Shown: positions 25,100-32,628 of the stretch, piece by piece | Position numbering within the stretch: position 1 is the stretch's first letter | How the letters are laid out: the number at the start of each line of letters is the position of its first letter | Assembly (NCBI GenBank): GCA_017454295.1 | Contig: JAFTDF010000025.1 | Coordinates: forward strand, 1 to 53,547 | Origin: Bacilli bacterium | GTDB lineage: Bacteria; Bacillota_I; Bacilli_A; RFN20; CAG-826 | Direction: 5' to 3' | Length of the DNA: 53,547 nucleotides | Program-made: the position numbers and the translations under genes | Notes under the pieces: generated by a model | The model's database searches: none | Told to the model about the DNA's origin: nothing | Seen by the model: only the letters and a program-made list of their open reading frames with translations

Positions 25100-25320
25100 G
25101 ACGATTCTAGGATCGTGATTCCACCCTTTCCTAGCGGGGCAGAACGGCTTCCCCTTATCTAATATTTTTAATATAGATAAAGATTAGAAAAAAGTGGAGT
25201 TGAAGTGATGAAGAAAACCCATCGCCGCGATCGGTGATGGGCCTTCATCAACACCAGCACCATTATAACCAATTAAATGGGCCTGGGAAAACGATATCAT
25301 TTCTTTTTTATTGTTACTAG
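25100..25320. other. AT-rich, structured intergenic region before the valS leader
   Basis: No protein gene is credible here. Near 25155-25183 an almost perfect AT-rich dyad (TTATCTA...TAGATAA) could extrude or bind a protein. At about 25207-25252 a long imperfect hairpin has outer GATGAAG/CTTCATC and inner CCCATC/GATGGG and CCG/CGG stems; it folds equally on both strands. A 9-codon frame (MKKTHRRDR) with a weak GTGGAG lies inside it on the plus strand. On the minus strand a TATAAT at about 25263-25268 could drive a small RNA through the hairpin. Confidence 0.4.
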
Positions 25321-25322
25321 GA

Positions 25323-25328
25323 TAAAAT
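25323..25328 (+). promoter_or_regulatory. Possible -10 box of the valS leader
   Basis: TAAAAT just upstream of the leader; no strong -35 is visible. Confidence 0.35.
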
Positions 25329-25330
25329 AT

Positions 25331-25530
25331 CCGCGTTTCAATGAAACGGAGGGACCATCCACCCACCGCATAGAGAGCCCCGCAGACTGGAAAAGGGCCG
25401 GAAAGGGAGATGGAAGTCGCCGCGGAGAAAAGCGTTGCCCGCGTTAAGGGAGTCAAAGTGTCTTATCTTGAGATAAGGAATTTGGGTGGTACCGCGCGCC
25501 GCGTCCCAATGATGGAACGCGTTTTTTATT
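25331..25530 (+). promoter_or_regulatory. T-box leader, valine specifier
   Basis: AGAGAG is at 25372-25377. A GTC (Val) specifier at 25416-25418 lies in the GGAAGTCGCCG bulge, and the T-box core GGGTGGTACCGCG is at 25484-25496. A terminator GCGTCC/GGAACGC is followed by TTTTTTATT (25522-25530). The specifier agrees with the downstream valS. Confidence 0.93.
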
Positions 25531-25542
25531 GGAGGTAACCCC

Positions 25543-28116
25543 ATGTTAGAGAAACACTACGACCCCAAGAAAGTCGAAGAAGGCAAATACGCCAAATGGA
25601 AAGAAGGCGGCTATTTCACCGCGGGTGATAAGAGCAAGCAACCCTTCTCTTTGGTCATCCCCCCGCCCAACGTCACCGGCAAATTGCATTTAGGCCACGT
25701 CATGGACACCATTCCCGATGACATCATCGTCCGTTATAAGAAGATGAAAGGCTTCGATGTGCTTTGGGTTCCTGGCATGGACCATGCCGGGATCGCCACC
25801 CAAGCCAAAGTCGAGGAAAAGCTGCGGAAGCAGGGGATTTCCCGTTATGACCTCGGCCGCGAGAAGTTCTTAGAAAAGACCTGGGAATGGAAGAAAGAAT
25901 ACGGCGACACCATCCACGACCAATGGGAAAAGATCGGCCTTGCCGTCGATTATTCGCGGGAACGCTTTACCCTCGACCCCGGACTTTCCAATGCCGTCAA
26001 AGAAGTCTTCTGCACCCTTTATGAACAAGGTTTGATTTACCAAGGCGAACGGATCATCAACTGGGATCCGGTGCTCAAAACCGCCCTCTCCAATATCGAA
26101 GTCATCCACCAAGATGACGAAGGGGAATTCTTCTATTTCATCTATGATGTGGTGGATTCTAATGAGAAACTCATCGTCGCCACCACCCGTCCGGAGACGA
26201 TGTTTGGCGATACCGCCGTCTTCGTCAATCCCAAAGACAAACGTTATGCCCACCTTATTGGCAAGAAGTGCATCAACCCGGCCAATGGGGAACCCTTGCC
26301 CATCATGGGCGACGAATATGTCGATATCACCTTTGGCACCGGGGCCATGAAATGCACTCCCGCCCACGACCCCAATGACTTTGCTTTATCCAAGAAATAC
26401 GGCTTCCCCCTCATCAAAGTCCTCGATGAGTCGGCCCATATGAACGAACTCGCCGGCAAATATAACGGCATGGACCGTTACGAATGCCGGAAGTCCTTAG
26501 TGGAAGACATCAAAGCTAGCGGCCATCTTGACCACATCGAGAAATTCGTCCACTCCGTCGGCCATAGCGAGCGTTCCGGCGTCGTCGTCGAGCCGATGCT
26601 TTCGAAGCAATGGTTCGTCAAGATGAAACCTTTGGCCGAGCGCGTCATCGCCCAGCAAAATAGCAAAGACAAAGTCGAGTTCTTCCCGCCGCGGTTTGAG
26701 AAAACCTTGCTCCGCTGGATGAACGAAGTCGAGGATTGGTGCGTTTCCCGCCAGCTGTGGTGGGGACATCGCATTCCCGCCTATTACGATAAGAAGACGG
26801 GCGAAGTGGTGGTTTCGCGCACCCCGTTAGATCCGGAGAAATACGATCAAGACGAGGATGTCTTGGATACCTGGTTCTCCTCCGCCTTATGGCCCTTTGC
26901 CACGCTTGGCTGGCCGGAAAAGACGCCCGACTATGACCGTTATTTCCCGACCTCCGTCCTCAATACGGGCTACGACATCATCTTCTTCTGGGTGTCGCGC
27001 ATGATTTTCCAAAGCGAGCATTTCACCGATCAAGTGCCCTTCCGACAGGTCATCATCCATGGTTTGATCCGCGATCCGAAGGGTCGGAAGATGTCGAAAT
27101 CCTTAGGCAACGGCGTCGACCCGATCGACGTCATCGCCGAATATGGGGTGGATGCCTTACGTTATTTCATCACCACCAATTCCACGCCGGGGCTCGATAT
27201 GCGCTATAGCGACGAAAAGCTCCAAGCCGCCTCGAATTACCTCAACAAAATCTGGAACTCGGTGCGTTATGTGGAGATGACCCTTGGCGATTATCAACCC
27301 AAGGAGATCGACTTCAAAGCCTGCGGACCCTTGGAAAAATTCATCTTGTCGCGGCTACAAAAGACGATCAAAACCGTCGAATCCAAGATGGAGAAATACC
27401 AATTCGCCAACGCTTCCAGCGCCCTTTACGATTTCGTCTATGACGATTTCTGCTCGTTCTATTTGGAAATGAGCAAAGTCACTTTGGCCGACCCCGCCCA
27501 AGCGGATTTGGTGAAAGACGTCCTCTATTATGTGGTGCGGAGCATCGTCTTGATGATCTATCCCTATACGCCCTTCATCGGGGAAGAACTCTACCAGTCC
27601 TTGCCCTTTGCCAAACCTTCCATCATGGAAGAGAGCTATCCCGAATATCGGAAAGACTTCGTGTCCAATCCCGCCGAGAAGCAGGGGAACCTCCTCCGGG
27701 AGATCCTCCGCGATGTCCGCGGTTATAAATCCGATCAAGGCCTTGCCCCCAACGCCCCCGTGGAGATTTACCTCTCCCCCAAGGCACCCTTCCAGGGCAT
27801 CGAGGATTACCTGACTCGCTTCCTCTTCGCCAAGAAGGTCGAATTCGGGAAGGAATTGCCCCAAGGCGACGTCTTCTCCTATGGTGACTTCGGCTTAGCC
27901 TTGAAGCAAGACATCGACGTGGAGGAGGCCAAAGCCAAACTTTCCAAAGAAATCGAGACCCTCCATTTCGAAATCGCCCGTGGGGAGAAGATGCTTGGCA
28001 ATCCCGGGTTCTTGGCCAAAGCCCCCAAAGAGAAGGTGGCCGCGGAAGAGGAGAAACTTTCCGCCAATAAGGCCAAACTCGCCGCGTTAGAAGCGCGATT
28101 AAAAGAACTCAATTAA
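25543..28116 (+). CDS. valS: Valine-tRNA ligase
   Basis: Charges tRNA-Val. Class I signatures are PPPNVTGKLHLGH (HLGH as the HIGH motif) and GRKMSKSLGNGVDP. The 857-residue length is typical, and a C-terminal coiled coil (about residues 795-857, rich in Lys/Glu/Ala) matches the tRNA-binding arm of ValRS. The start follows TTGGAGGT. Expression is controlled by the Val T-box upstream and ends at the terminator at 28129. Confidence 0.97.
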   Translation: MLEKHYDPKKVEEGKYAKWKEGGYFTAGDKSKQPFSLVIPPPNVTGKLHLGHVMDTIPDDIIVRYKKMKGFDVLWVPGMDHAGIATQAKVEEKLRKQGISRYDLGREKFLEKTWEWKKEYGDTIHDQWEKIGLAVDYSRERFTLDPGLSNAVKEVFCTLYEQGLIYQGERIINWDPVLKTALSNIEVIHQDDEGEFFYFIYDVVDSNEKLIVATTRPETMFGDTAVFVNPKDKRYAHLIGKKCINPANGEPLPIMGDEYVDITFGTGAMKCTPAHDPNDFALSKKYGFPLIKVLDESAHMNELAGKYNGMDRYECRKSLVEDIKASGHLDHIEKFVHSVGHSERSGVVVEPMLSKQWFVKMKPLAERVIAQQNSKDKVEFFPPRFEKTLLRWMNEVEDWCVSRQLWWGHRIPAYYDKKTGEVVVSRTPLDPEKYDQDEDVLDTWFSSALWPFATLGWPEKTPDYDRYFPTSVLNTGYDIIFFWVSRMIFQSEHFTDQVPFRQVIIHGLIRDPKGRKMSKSLGNGVDPIDVIAEYGVDALRYFITTNSTPGLDMRYSDEKLQAASNYLNKIWNSVRYVEMTLGDYQPKEIDFKACGPLEKFILSRLQKTIKTVESKMEKYQFANASSALYDFVYDDFCSFYLEMSKVTLADPAQADLVKDVLYYVVRSIVLMIYPYTPFIGEELYQSLPFAKPSIMEESYPEYRKDFVSNPAEKQGNLLREILRDVRGYKSDQGLAPNAPVEIYLSPKAPFQGIEDYLTRFLFAKKVEFGKELPQGDVFSYGDFGLALKQDIDVEEAKAKLSKEIETLHFEIARGEKMLGNPGFLAKAPKEKVAAEEEKLSANKAKLAALEARLKELN

Positions 28117-28128
28117 TTCGATGATAGG

Positions 28129-28160
28129 CCCGTTTTCATTAGAAGGCGGGTTTTTCTTTT
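28129..28160 (+). terminator. Terminator after valS
   Basis: CCCG...CGGG with an inner TT/AA pairing, followed by TTTTTCTTTT. Confidence 0.75.
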
Positions 28161-28207
28161 CTCAAATTGCCTCCTTCCCCGCGTATAAGATAGCGGAGGT
28201 GCAATTT

Positions 28208-28399
28208 ATGCAATCTAGACCTTTAACCGAGGAAGAACTTTCCTCACTTCGGCCGGGAGAGTTGACGCTGGCCACGGTGACGGTGGTGTTTACCGTTGTG
28301 ATCTTGGCCATCGTCGCTTTTAAGATCTTCACTTCGAAAGGCTCGAAGATCACCTTGCCGGGCGGCTACCGCTTCGAATTCACCGGAGCCAAAGAATGA
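28208..28399 (+). CDS. Small single-helix membrane protein, unknown
   Basis: From the ATG at 28208 the product has 63 residues: an acidic N-terminus (PLTEEELSSLRPGEL), one hydrophobic helix (about 22-41, TVVFTVVILAIVAFKIF), a basic stretch and a short LPGGYRFEF tail. The start follows GCGGAGGTG; an earlier in-frame start at 28121 overlaps the valS terminator and is rejected. It overlaps radC by 4 nt (ATGA), so it is coupled to it. I do not recognise a family. The TEEEL...RPGEL head and LPGG-F tail look conserved rather than random, but this needs a search. Confidence 0.65.
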   Translation: MQSRPLTEEELSSLRPGELTLATVTVVFTVVILAIVAFKIFTSKGSKITLPGGYRFEFTGAKE

Positions 28400-29058
28400 A
28401 AATCGCCGATTTGCCTTTAGACGATCGGCCAAGGGAGAAAGCCTATGCGCTAGGCATCGCTTCCCTAACCGATGCCGAGCTACTGGCGTTGATCTTAGGG
28501 AAAGGGAGCCCCGGACACAGCGCCCTCGAAATCGCCTATGCCTTGCTTCATGACTTCGGAAGCCTCTCCTCCATCGCCGAAATCCGGATGGAAACTCTAT
28601 GTGCCTATCCCGGGGTGAAACAGGTGAAGGCGTTGCGTTTCGAAGCGGTCTTTGAAATCGCCAAAAGAATTCGTGGCAAACGTGGGGGCCAGAGCGCTTA
28701 TCGGCCCGATGAAATCGCCTCCGTATTCGCCAAAGAAGCGGGGGAGGTCGAAACCTTGTTCTTACTCTCCTTAGACGGGATGGGGAAGGTGAAAACGCAA
28801 CAACGGATCGGGGTAGGTGGTGACGATTTGCTTTTAGCAAAACCCAAGGATATCCTCGCCAAAATGATCCAAAGCAAATACAAACGGTTTGTTTTGGTTC
28901 ACACCCATCCCTCGGGAAATGCCTTGCCTAGTAAAGAAGATCTTGCGTTCACCTCAAAGCTGAGGGAAGAATCGCTGTCGCTTGGATTCCGACTGGTCGA
29001 TCATCTCGTGGTGGCGGATGGAAACTACTACTCGTTTACGGAAAACGGTTTATTGTAA
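28396..29058 (+). CDS. radC: RadC family protein (JAMM/MPN+ domain)
   Basis: A helix-hairpin-helix half is followed by a JAB/MPN+ metalloprotease-like half with the zinc motif HTHPSGNALPSKED (HxH...D). The 220-residue length is normal. Despite its name, the family's link to DNA repair is weak and its biochemical role is unclear. The start overlaps the upstream small membrane protein as ATGA. A promoter for the next gene begins just after its stop. Confidence 0.93.
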   Translation: MKIADLPLDDRPREKAYALGIASLTDAELLALILGKGSPGHSALEIAYALLHDFGSLSSIAEIRMETLCAYPGVKQVKALRFEAVFEIAKRIRGKRGGQSAYRPDEIASVFAKEAGEVETLFLLSLDGMGKVKTQQRIGVGGDDLLLAKPKDILAKMIQSKYKRFVLVHTHPSGNALPSKEDLAFTSKLREESLSLGFRLVDHLVVADGNYYSFTENGLL

Positions 29059-29064
29059 AAGCCC

Positions 29065-29092
29065 TTGTTTTTTCACGCTTTCATCCCATAAT
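29065..29092 (+). promoter_or_regulatory. Promoter of the unknown gene at 29121
   Basis: TTGTTT (29065-29070), 16 nt, CATAAT (29087-29092). An in-frame ATG at 29091 overlaps this -10 box, so translation should begin at 29121. Confidence 0.55.
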
Positions 29093-29120
29093 GGACAAAA
29101 AGGAGTCACGTTCTTTATTT

Positions 29121-29822
29121 ATGGGACAAGCAAAGAAAGCAGAAAAGGCGTTTAAGCCAATTTTGAAAATCATCTTCAAATACCTGAAGGAAGCCGGCGT
29201 GAACAAGAAACCGGTGACCGATCGCCCTTGGGACCCGGTCAATGGGCCCAATCCCACGATTGGATCTTATTGGGACGCCAAGCGCAACGGGAAAAAGGTC
29301 AAAGTCCGCTCGGCGATGGTCGACTATCCCTATTGCTTCTTAATCATCAACCGGAAACGGGTGGCGCAGCGGGATTTCTTCCGTATCGTTTTGGATTATG
29401 AAGCCGGGGGATTGTTCAAACCGGCCAAACCCCTTGGCATCTTCATTTGCTACGGCATGCAATTCGAACCCGACAACGACATCGACCGCTATAAGATTCT
29501 TTCGCGGAACCTCGGGGAACTCGGCGAGGCCTTGAAAAGCGTCGGCTTCGAGCTGCACTATACCACTCCCGACGACACTTGGTCGTTCTATAACCAAGAC
29601 GTCACCCCGCTTTTACGGAAGAGAACCAAAGACGTCGCCTATTATTTCTGCTCCTATATCCGTATCCAATCCGAAATCAATCCTGCCAGCAAAGGGGGCA
29701 TCCCCTTTGCCGATGTGCAGAAACTCTTCGAAAAGGATATTGGCCCGCTGCTTTTAAAGAACCTCAAAGGTCTTTCCAATGCCCTCGGCAACCATGTCAT
29801 CGAAGGCGTCCAAGGCAAATAA
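29121..29822 (+). CDS. Hypothetical cytosolic protein
   Basis: From ATG 29121 the protein has 233 residues, with no signal peptide or membrane helix. The N-terminus is basic (GQAKKAEKAFKPILKIIFKYLKEAG), and a central alpha/beta part contains VRSAMVDYPYCFLIINRKRV and PLGIFICYGMQFEPDNDIDRYK. I do not recognise a family and see no catalytic motif. AAGGAG is present but unusually far (15 nt) from this ATG; no other start lies between. It is transcribed alone, with its own promoter and terminator, between radC and the ribosomal protein operon. Confidence 0.6.
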   Translation: MGQAKKAEKAFKPILKIIFKYLKEAGVNKKPVTDRPWDPVNGPNPTIGSYWDAKRNGKKVKVRSAMVDYPYCFLIINRKRVAQRDFFRIVLDYEAGGLFKPAKPLGIFICYGMQFEPDNDIDRYKILSRNLGELGEALKSVGFELHYTTPDDTWSFYNQDVTPLLRKRTKDVAYYFCSYIRIQSEINPASKGGIPFADVQKLFEKDIGPLLLKNLKGLSNALGNHVIEGVQGK

Positions 29823-29836
29823 GAGCGTTTCCGAAG

Positions 29837-29865
29837 ACCGCTTTCCGCTTGGGAGGCGGTTTTTT
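29837..29865 (+). terminator. Rho-independent terminator
   Basis: ACCGCTTTCC/GGGAGGCGGT with loop GCTT (G-U pairs included), then TTTTT. Confidence 0.85.
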
Positions 29866-29879
29866 GAATGAGTTTGCAA

Positions 29880-30029
29880 AAAAGTCTTTCCCTTTGGGGA
29901 AATAAAGTCTATGATACACGCGTTGTCGCCTCGCTTTTTGGGCGCAACCGCATAGACAGGGTCCCTAAGAGAGTTATCCACCCCGATAGCGAGTCTAGTA
30001 GAAAGCAACCCAAAAAGGAGGAAAAAGAC
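29880..30029 (+). promoter_or_regulatory. Long rplU leader, possible L21 autoregulatory RNA
   Basis: About 110-150 nt of untranslated sequence precede rplU. A TATGAT at 29910-29915 is a possible -10. In Firmicutes an L21 leader RNA controls the rplU operon, and position and length fit; I could not verify its conserved structure by eye. An in-frame start at 29868 would extend L21 by 54 residues and is rejected. Confidence 0.4.
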
Positions 30030-30338
30030 ATGTACGCAATCATCGAGACCGGCGGTAAGCAGGTCAAGGTCGAGGAAGGTTCCAAGATCTACGTTGAAAA
30101 GCTCGATGCCGAAGCCGGCAGCGAAGTCAGCATCGCCAAAGTCCTCTTCGTCGGTGGGGAAAAAGCCAAAGTCGGCACCCCCTATGTCGAAGGCGCTTCC
30201 GTCGTCTGCAAAGTCGAAAAGCAGGGCTTGGGCAAGAAGATCCGCGTGTACAAGTACAAGGCCAAAGCCAATGAACGCAAGACCATTGGCCACCGTCAGC
30301 CCTACACTTGCCTCATCGTGAAATCGATCAACGCCTAA
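30030..30338 (+). CDS. rplU: 50S ribosomal protein L21
   Basis: The 102-residue protein starts [17 protein letters not shown] and ends with [22 protein letters not shown], the L21 rRNA-binding C-terminus. AAGGAGG lies 9-10 nt upstream. First gene of the classic Firmicutes rplU-prp-rpmA operon, with a 2-nt gap to prp. Confidence 0.97.
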   Translation: MYAIIETGGKQVKVEEGSKIYVEKLDAEAGSEVSIAKVLFVGGEKAKVGTPYVEGASVVCKVEKQGLGKKIRVYKYKAKANERKTIGHRQPYTCLIVKSINA

Positions 30339-30340
30339 TT

Positions 30341-30658
30341 ATGACCAAGGTCGTCATTGACTATAAGGGCAAGGGACTCGGCTCCCTCTCCATCTCCGGC
30401 CATGCCGGGACCAATGTGGCGGGAAAAGACCTCGTCTGCGCCGCAGTCAGCGCCATCTCCTTCGGGGTTCTTAACGCCTTGGAGGACATCGACGAGGACT
30501 TCGACTACGAGATCGACCGCGAGGAGGCTTCCATCAAGCTCTCCCCCAAAGGCGCGATCTCCGATCACGACGAGACGGTCCTGGAAACCCTCATCATCCA
30601 ATTGAAGACCATCGAGGCTTCCTATCCCGAAGCCATCACCATCAAAGAAAGGAAGTAA
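30341..30658 (+). CDS. prp: Ribosomal-processing cysteine protease Prp (YsxB)
   Basis: Prp cuts the N-terminal extension from ribosomal protein L27 in Firmicutes. The catalytic pair is visible: His in ISGHAG (about residue 21) and Cys in LVCAAVSAI (about residue 33). The 105-residue length is normal. It lies between rplU and rpmA, and the adjacent L27 carries the matching cleavage motif, so both halves of the processing system are present. Confidence 0.95.
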   Translation: MTKVVIDYKGKGLGSLSISGHAGTNVAGKDLVCAAVSAISFGVLNALEDIDEDFDYEIDREEASIKLSPKGAISDHDETVLETLIIQLKTIEASYPEAITIKERK

Positions 30659-30662
30659 GACC

Positions 30663-30953
30663 ATGAAATTCATTCTCGACATTCAGTTCTTCGCCTCGAA
30701 AAAAGGCGTCGGTTCCACCAAGAACGGCCGTGATTCCGCGGGTCGTCGCCTTGGCGCCAAGGCCAGCGATGGCGAGCTCGTCACCGCCGGCAGCATCCTC
30801 TACCGTCAGCGCGGCACCAAAATCCAGCCGGGCAAGAACGTGAAGAAGGGTGGGGACGATACCTTATTCGCCACCGTTACCGGCGTCGTCAAATTCGAAC
30901 GCGTCGGCCGCTCGGGCAAACAGGTTTCCGTCTACGAAGCCGCTGCGAAGTAA
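30663..30953 (+). CDS. rpmA: 50S ribosomal protein L27, with Prp-cleaved N-terminus
   Basis: L27 reaches into the peptidyl-transferase centre. The 96-residue precursor begins [11 protein letters not shown] and continues [14 protein letters not shown]; the [11 protein letters not shown] junction matches the known Prp cleavage site. GGAAG lies upstream of the ATG. Last gene of the rplU operon, followed by a terminator. Confidence 0.97.
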   Translation: MKFILDIQFFASKKGVGSTKNGRDSAGRRLGAKASDGELVTAGSILYRQRGTKIQPGKNVKKGGDDTLFATVTGVVKFERVGRSGKQVSVYEAAAK

Positions 30954-30975
30954 TTCGTTCACAAAATGTCTAAAG

Positions 30976-30998
30976 AGGATCCTTCGGGGTCCTTTTTT
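30976..30998 (+). terminator. Terminator after rpmA
   Basis: AGGATCC-TTCG-GGGTCCT stem with a UUCG-type tetraloop, then TTTTTT. Confidence 0.9.
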
Positions 30999-31045
30999 CG
31001 TGGGCGGATGGCTTTGCTCTTTCTTAAGAAACGGTTTTGTAATAC

Positions 31046-31051
31046 CATAAT
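31046..31051 (+). promoter_or_regulatory. -10 box before the RDD gene, leaderless type
   Basis: CATAAT with TTAAGA 16 nt upstream (31024-31029). The ATG lies 7 nt after the -10, with CGGGATT between and no ribosome binding site. Confidence 0.5.
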
Positions 31052-31058
31052 CGGGATT

Positions 31059-32516
31059 ATGGCTAAGAAACTTCATTTACCAAGCACGATCCACATTTCC
31101 GGTATCGGACGGCGGACGTTTGCCTTCCTCCTCGATTTGGTTTTCATCCTCGCCGGCATCTTTGCTGTCTATTACGCTTTAGGGCGTCCTGCGATCTTGA
31201 ATAACAATGGTTACCAAGAAACCGTGGCCTCCCGCAAAGCCTATATCGAAGCTCCGGAACTGCTCGAATACAAAGACGGGCGGTATAACTACATCCTCCT
31301 CAACGCCTATAACGAAGAGACCAAAGTCTATGGCTACGAGACCTATTCCAAACAGGTCTGGGAGTATTTCACCGTCTTCCTTCCCGCCCACGCCGATTAC
31401 GCCTTCATTCCGCCGAAATTCGTCAAATCCCAAGGCGAGAAGATCACCACCATCCAAGAAAGCGACCGCAACAACCCGAAAGTGGTGGGCCAATGGACCT
31501 ATGAGAATTTCTTTAAGAGCGACTATTTCGTGGCCGCCGTCGACGAAAAGGGCGATCCCGATTACACCAAGCAGCCATTGCTTTCGGAAAAGGCCTCCAA
31601 AATCGGGGCCGATGGACTACTAGAACAACGGACCAACCTCCGCGATTTCTTCGCCAATTCCGCCAAAGGCAGCGGCTCTTATGTCGATGCGGTGGAAAAC
31701 CTCATCACCCAGCAAACCATCGCCGATTACGATAACGCCATCCTCTATAAGCAATGGGCGGCCTATGTCCCTTCCATCGCGATTTCGCCGTTGCTCTTCT
31801 TATTGTTAATCCCGATGCTGCTCCCCCATGGTAAGACCTTGGGAAAACTCATCCTTCGCTTGGGAATCATTTCCGAAGAAGGCTATGCCGCGAAGAAATC
31901 CTCTTTGCTCATCCGTCAGGGAATCATCTCGCTTCTGTTTGCGGTTTTGCTCATTCCTTATTTATATGCGGCCTTGATGATCTTCTTGTTCACGTCCATC
32001 CTCTTCTACATGTCGATGGTCCTCTCCAAAAGCGGTCAGGGTTTCCAGGATAAGCTGGCCCGCACCATCGTCATCAACACCAAGACCTCGATTTGGTTTG
32101 CTTCCGAAGAGGATCAACGCGAATACGCCGAATCCCACCCCAATTCCTTGGTGGCCCAAGCTCTGAATAACGACGAGAGCAAAAAGACCTATTTCCACAC
32201 CAAGGAGGATTATGGCGTCTTCGATTCGTCCATGATCGGCGAGGCGCGGAAAAAAGCCGAAGCCATCGAATCCTTCGACGATTTTGAAAAGAGCGAGGAA
32301 CAACTTGCCAAAGAGCGCTCCGAAGCCGCCGCAAAAGCCGCGGAAAACAAAGCCAAAGCCGAAGCCGAGGCGAAGAAAGCTAAGCAAGAAGCCGCCAAAG
32401 CCTCTCAGGAGAAGGCGCTTCATGAACAAGCGAGTTCCGCTTCCATCCTCAAAGGGGTCGAAACCAAGGAAGAACCTAGCGAAACCCCGGACCAGGAAGG
32501 GTTCACCGACGAATAA
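31059..32516 (+). CDS. RDD-family membrane protein with large loop and coiled tail
   Basis: 485 residues from ATG 31059 (MAKKLHLPSTIHISGIGRRTFAF). RDD-family proteins are multi-pass membrane proteins of mostly unknown function; some have been linked to Na+ or osmolyte tolerance. RRTFAFLLDLVFIL is the RDD-type first helix with its Arg/Asp; a hydrophilic insertion of about 170 residues follows, probably outside. Two or three more helices (SPLLFLLLIPMLL and LFAVLLIPYLYAALMIFLF) carry the second half, with TLGKLILRL between them. The last 110 residues are a Lys/Glu/Ala coiled coil, presumably cytosolic. Starting upstream at 30966 would run through the rpmA terminator and is rejected. Confidence 0.75.
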   Translation: MAKKLHLPSTIHISGIGRRTFAFLLDLVFILAGIFAVYYALGRPAILNNNGYQETVASRKAYIEAPELLEYKDGRYNYILLNAYNEETKVYGYETYSKQVWEYFTVFLPAHADYAFIPPKFVKSQGEKITTIQESDRNNPKVVGQWTYENFFKSDYFVAAVDEKGDPDYTKQPLLSEKASKIGADGLLEQRTNLRDFFANSAKGSGSYVDAVENLITQQTIADYDNAILYKQWAAYVPSIAISPLLFLLLIPMLLPHGKTLGKLILRLGIISEEGYAAKKSSLLIRQGIISLLFAVLLIPYLYAALMIFLFTSILFYMSMVLSKSGQGFQDKLARTIVINTKTSIWFASEEDQREYAESHPNSLVAQALNNDESKKTYFHTKEDYGVFDSSMIGEARKKAEAIESFDDFEKSEEQLAKERSEAAAKAAENKAKAEAEAKKAKQEAAKASQEKALHEQASSASILKGVETKEEPSETPDQEGFTDE

Positions 32517-32522
32517 GAAACC

Positions 32523-32547
32523 ACCGAGGAAATCCTCGGTTTTCTTT
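32523..32547 (+). terminator. Terminator after the RDD gene
   Basis: ACCGAGG-AAAT-CCTCGGT followed by TTTCTTT; its 3' end overlaps the -35 of the next promoter. Confidence 0.85.
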
Positions 32548-32574
32548 ACACACGCAGGCTCGCCTCGCTATAAT
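32545..32574 (+). promoter_or_regulatory. Sigma-A promoter of the first pullulanase-like gene
   Basis: TTTACA (32545-32550), 18 nt, TATAAT (32569-32574). Confidence 0.72.
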
Positions 32575-32583
32575 TTGACCAAT

Positions 32584-32602
32584 GAAATCGCGTTTTGATT
32601 TC
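32584..32602 (+). promoter_or_regulatory. Dyad just downstream of the promoter
   Basis: GAAATC-GCGTTTT-GATTTC, a perfect 6-bp inverted repeat at about +3 to +21. A candidate operator or 5'-end hairpin; it differs from the TGTAAG repeat found at three other promoters of the locus. Confidence 0.4.
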
Positions 32603-32628
32603 GGCACAATCCGAGAAAGGAACAGTCT

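Noticed and set aside
25184..25456. 90-codon minus-strand frame across the valS leader
   Set aside because: Overlaps the T-box stem structure, has no ribosome binding site, and the sequence is explained by RNA structure.
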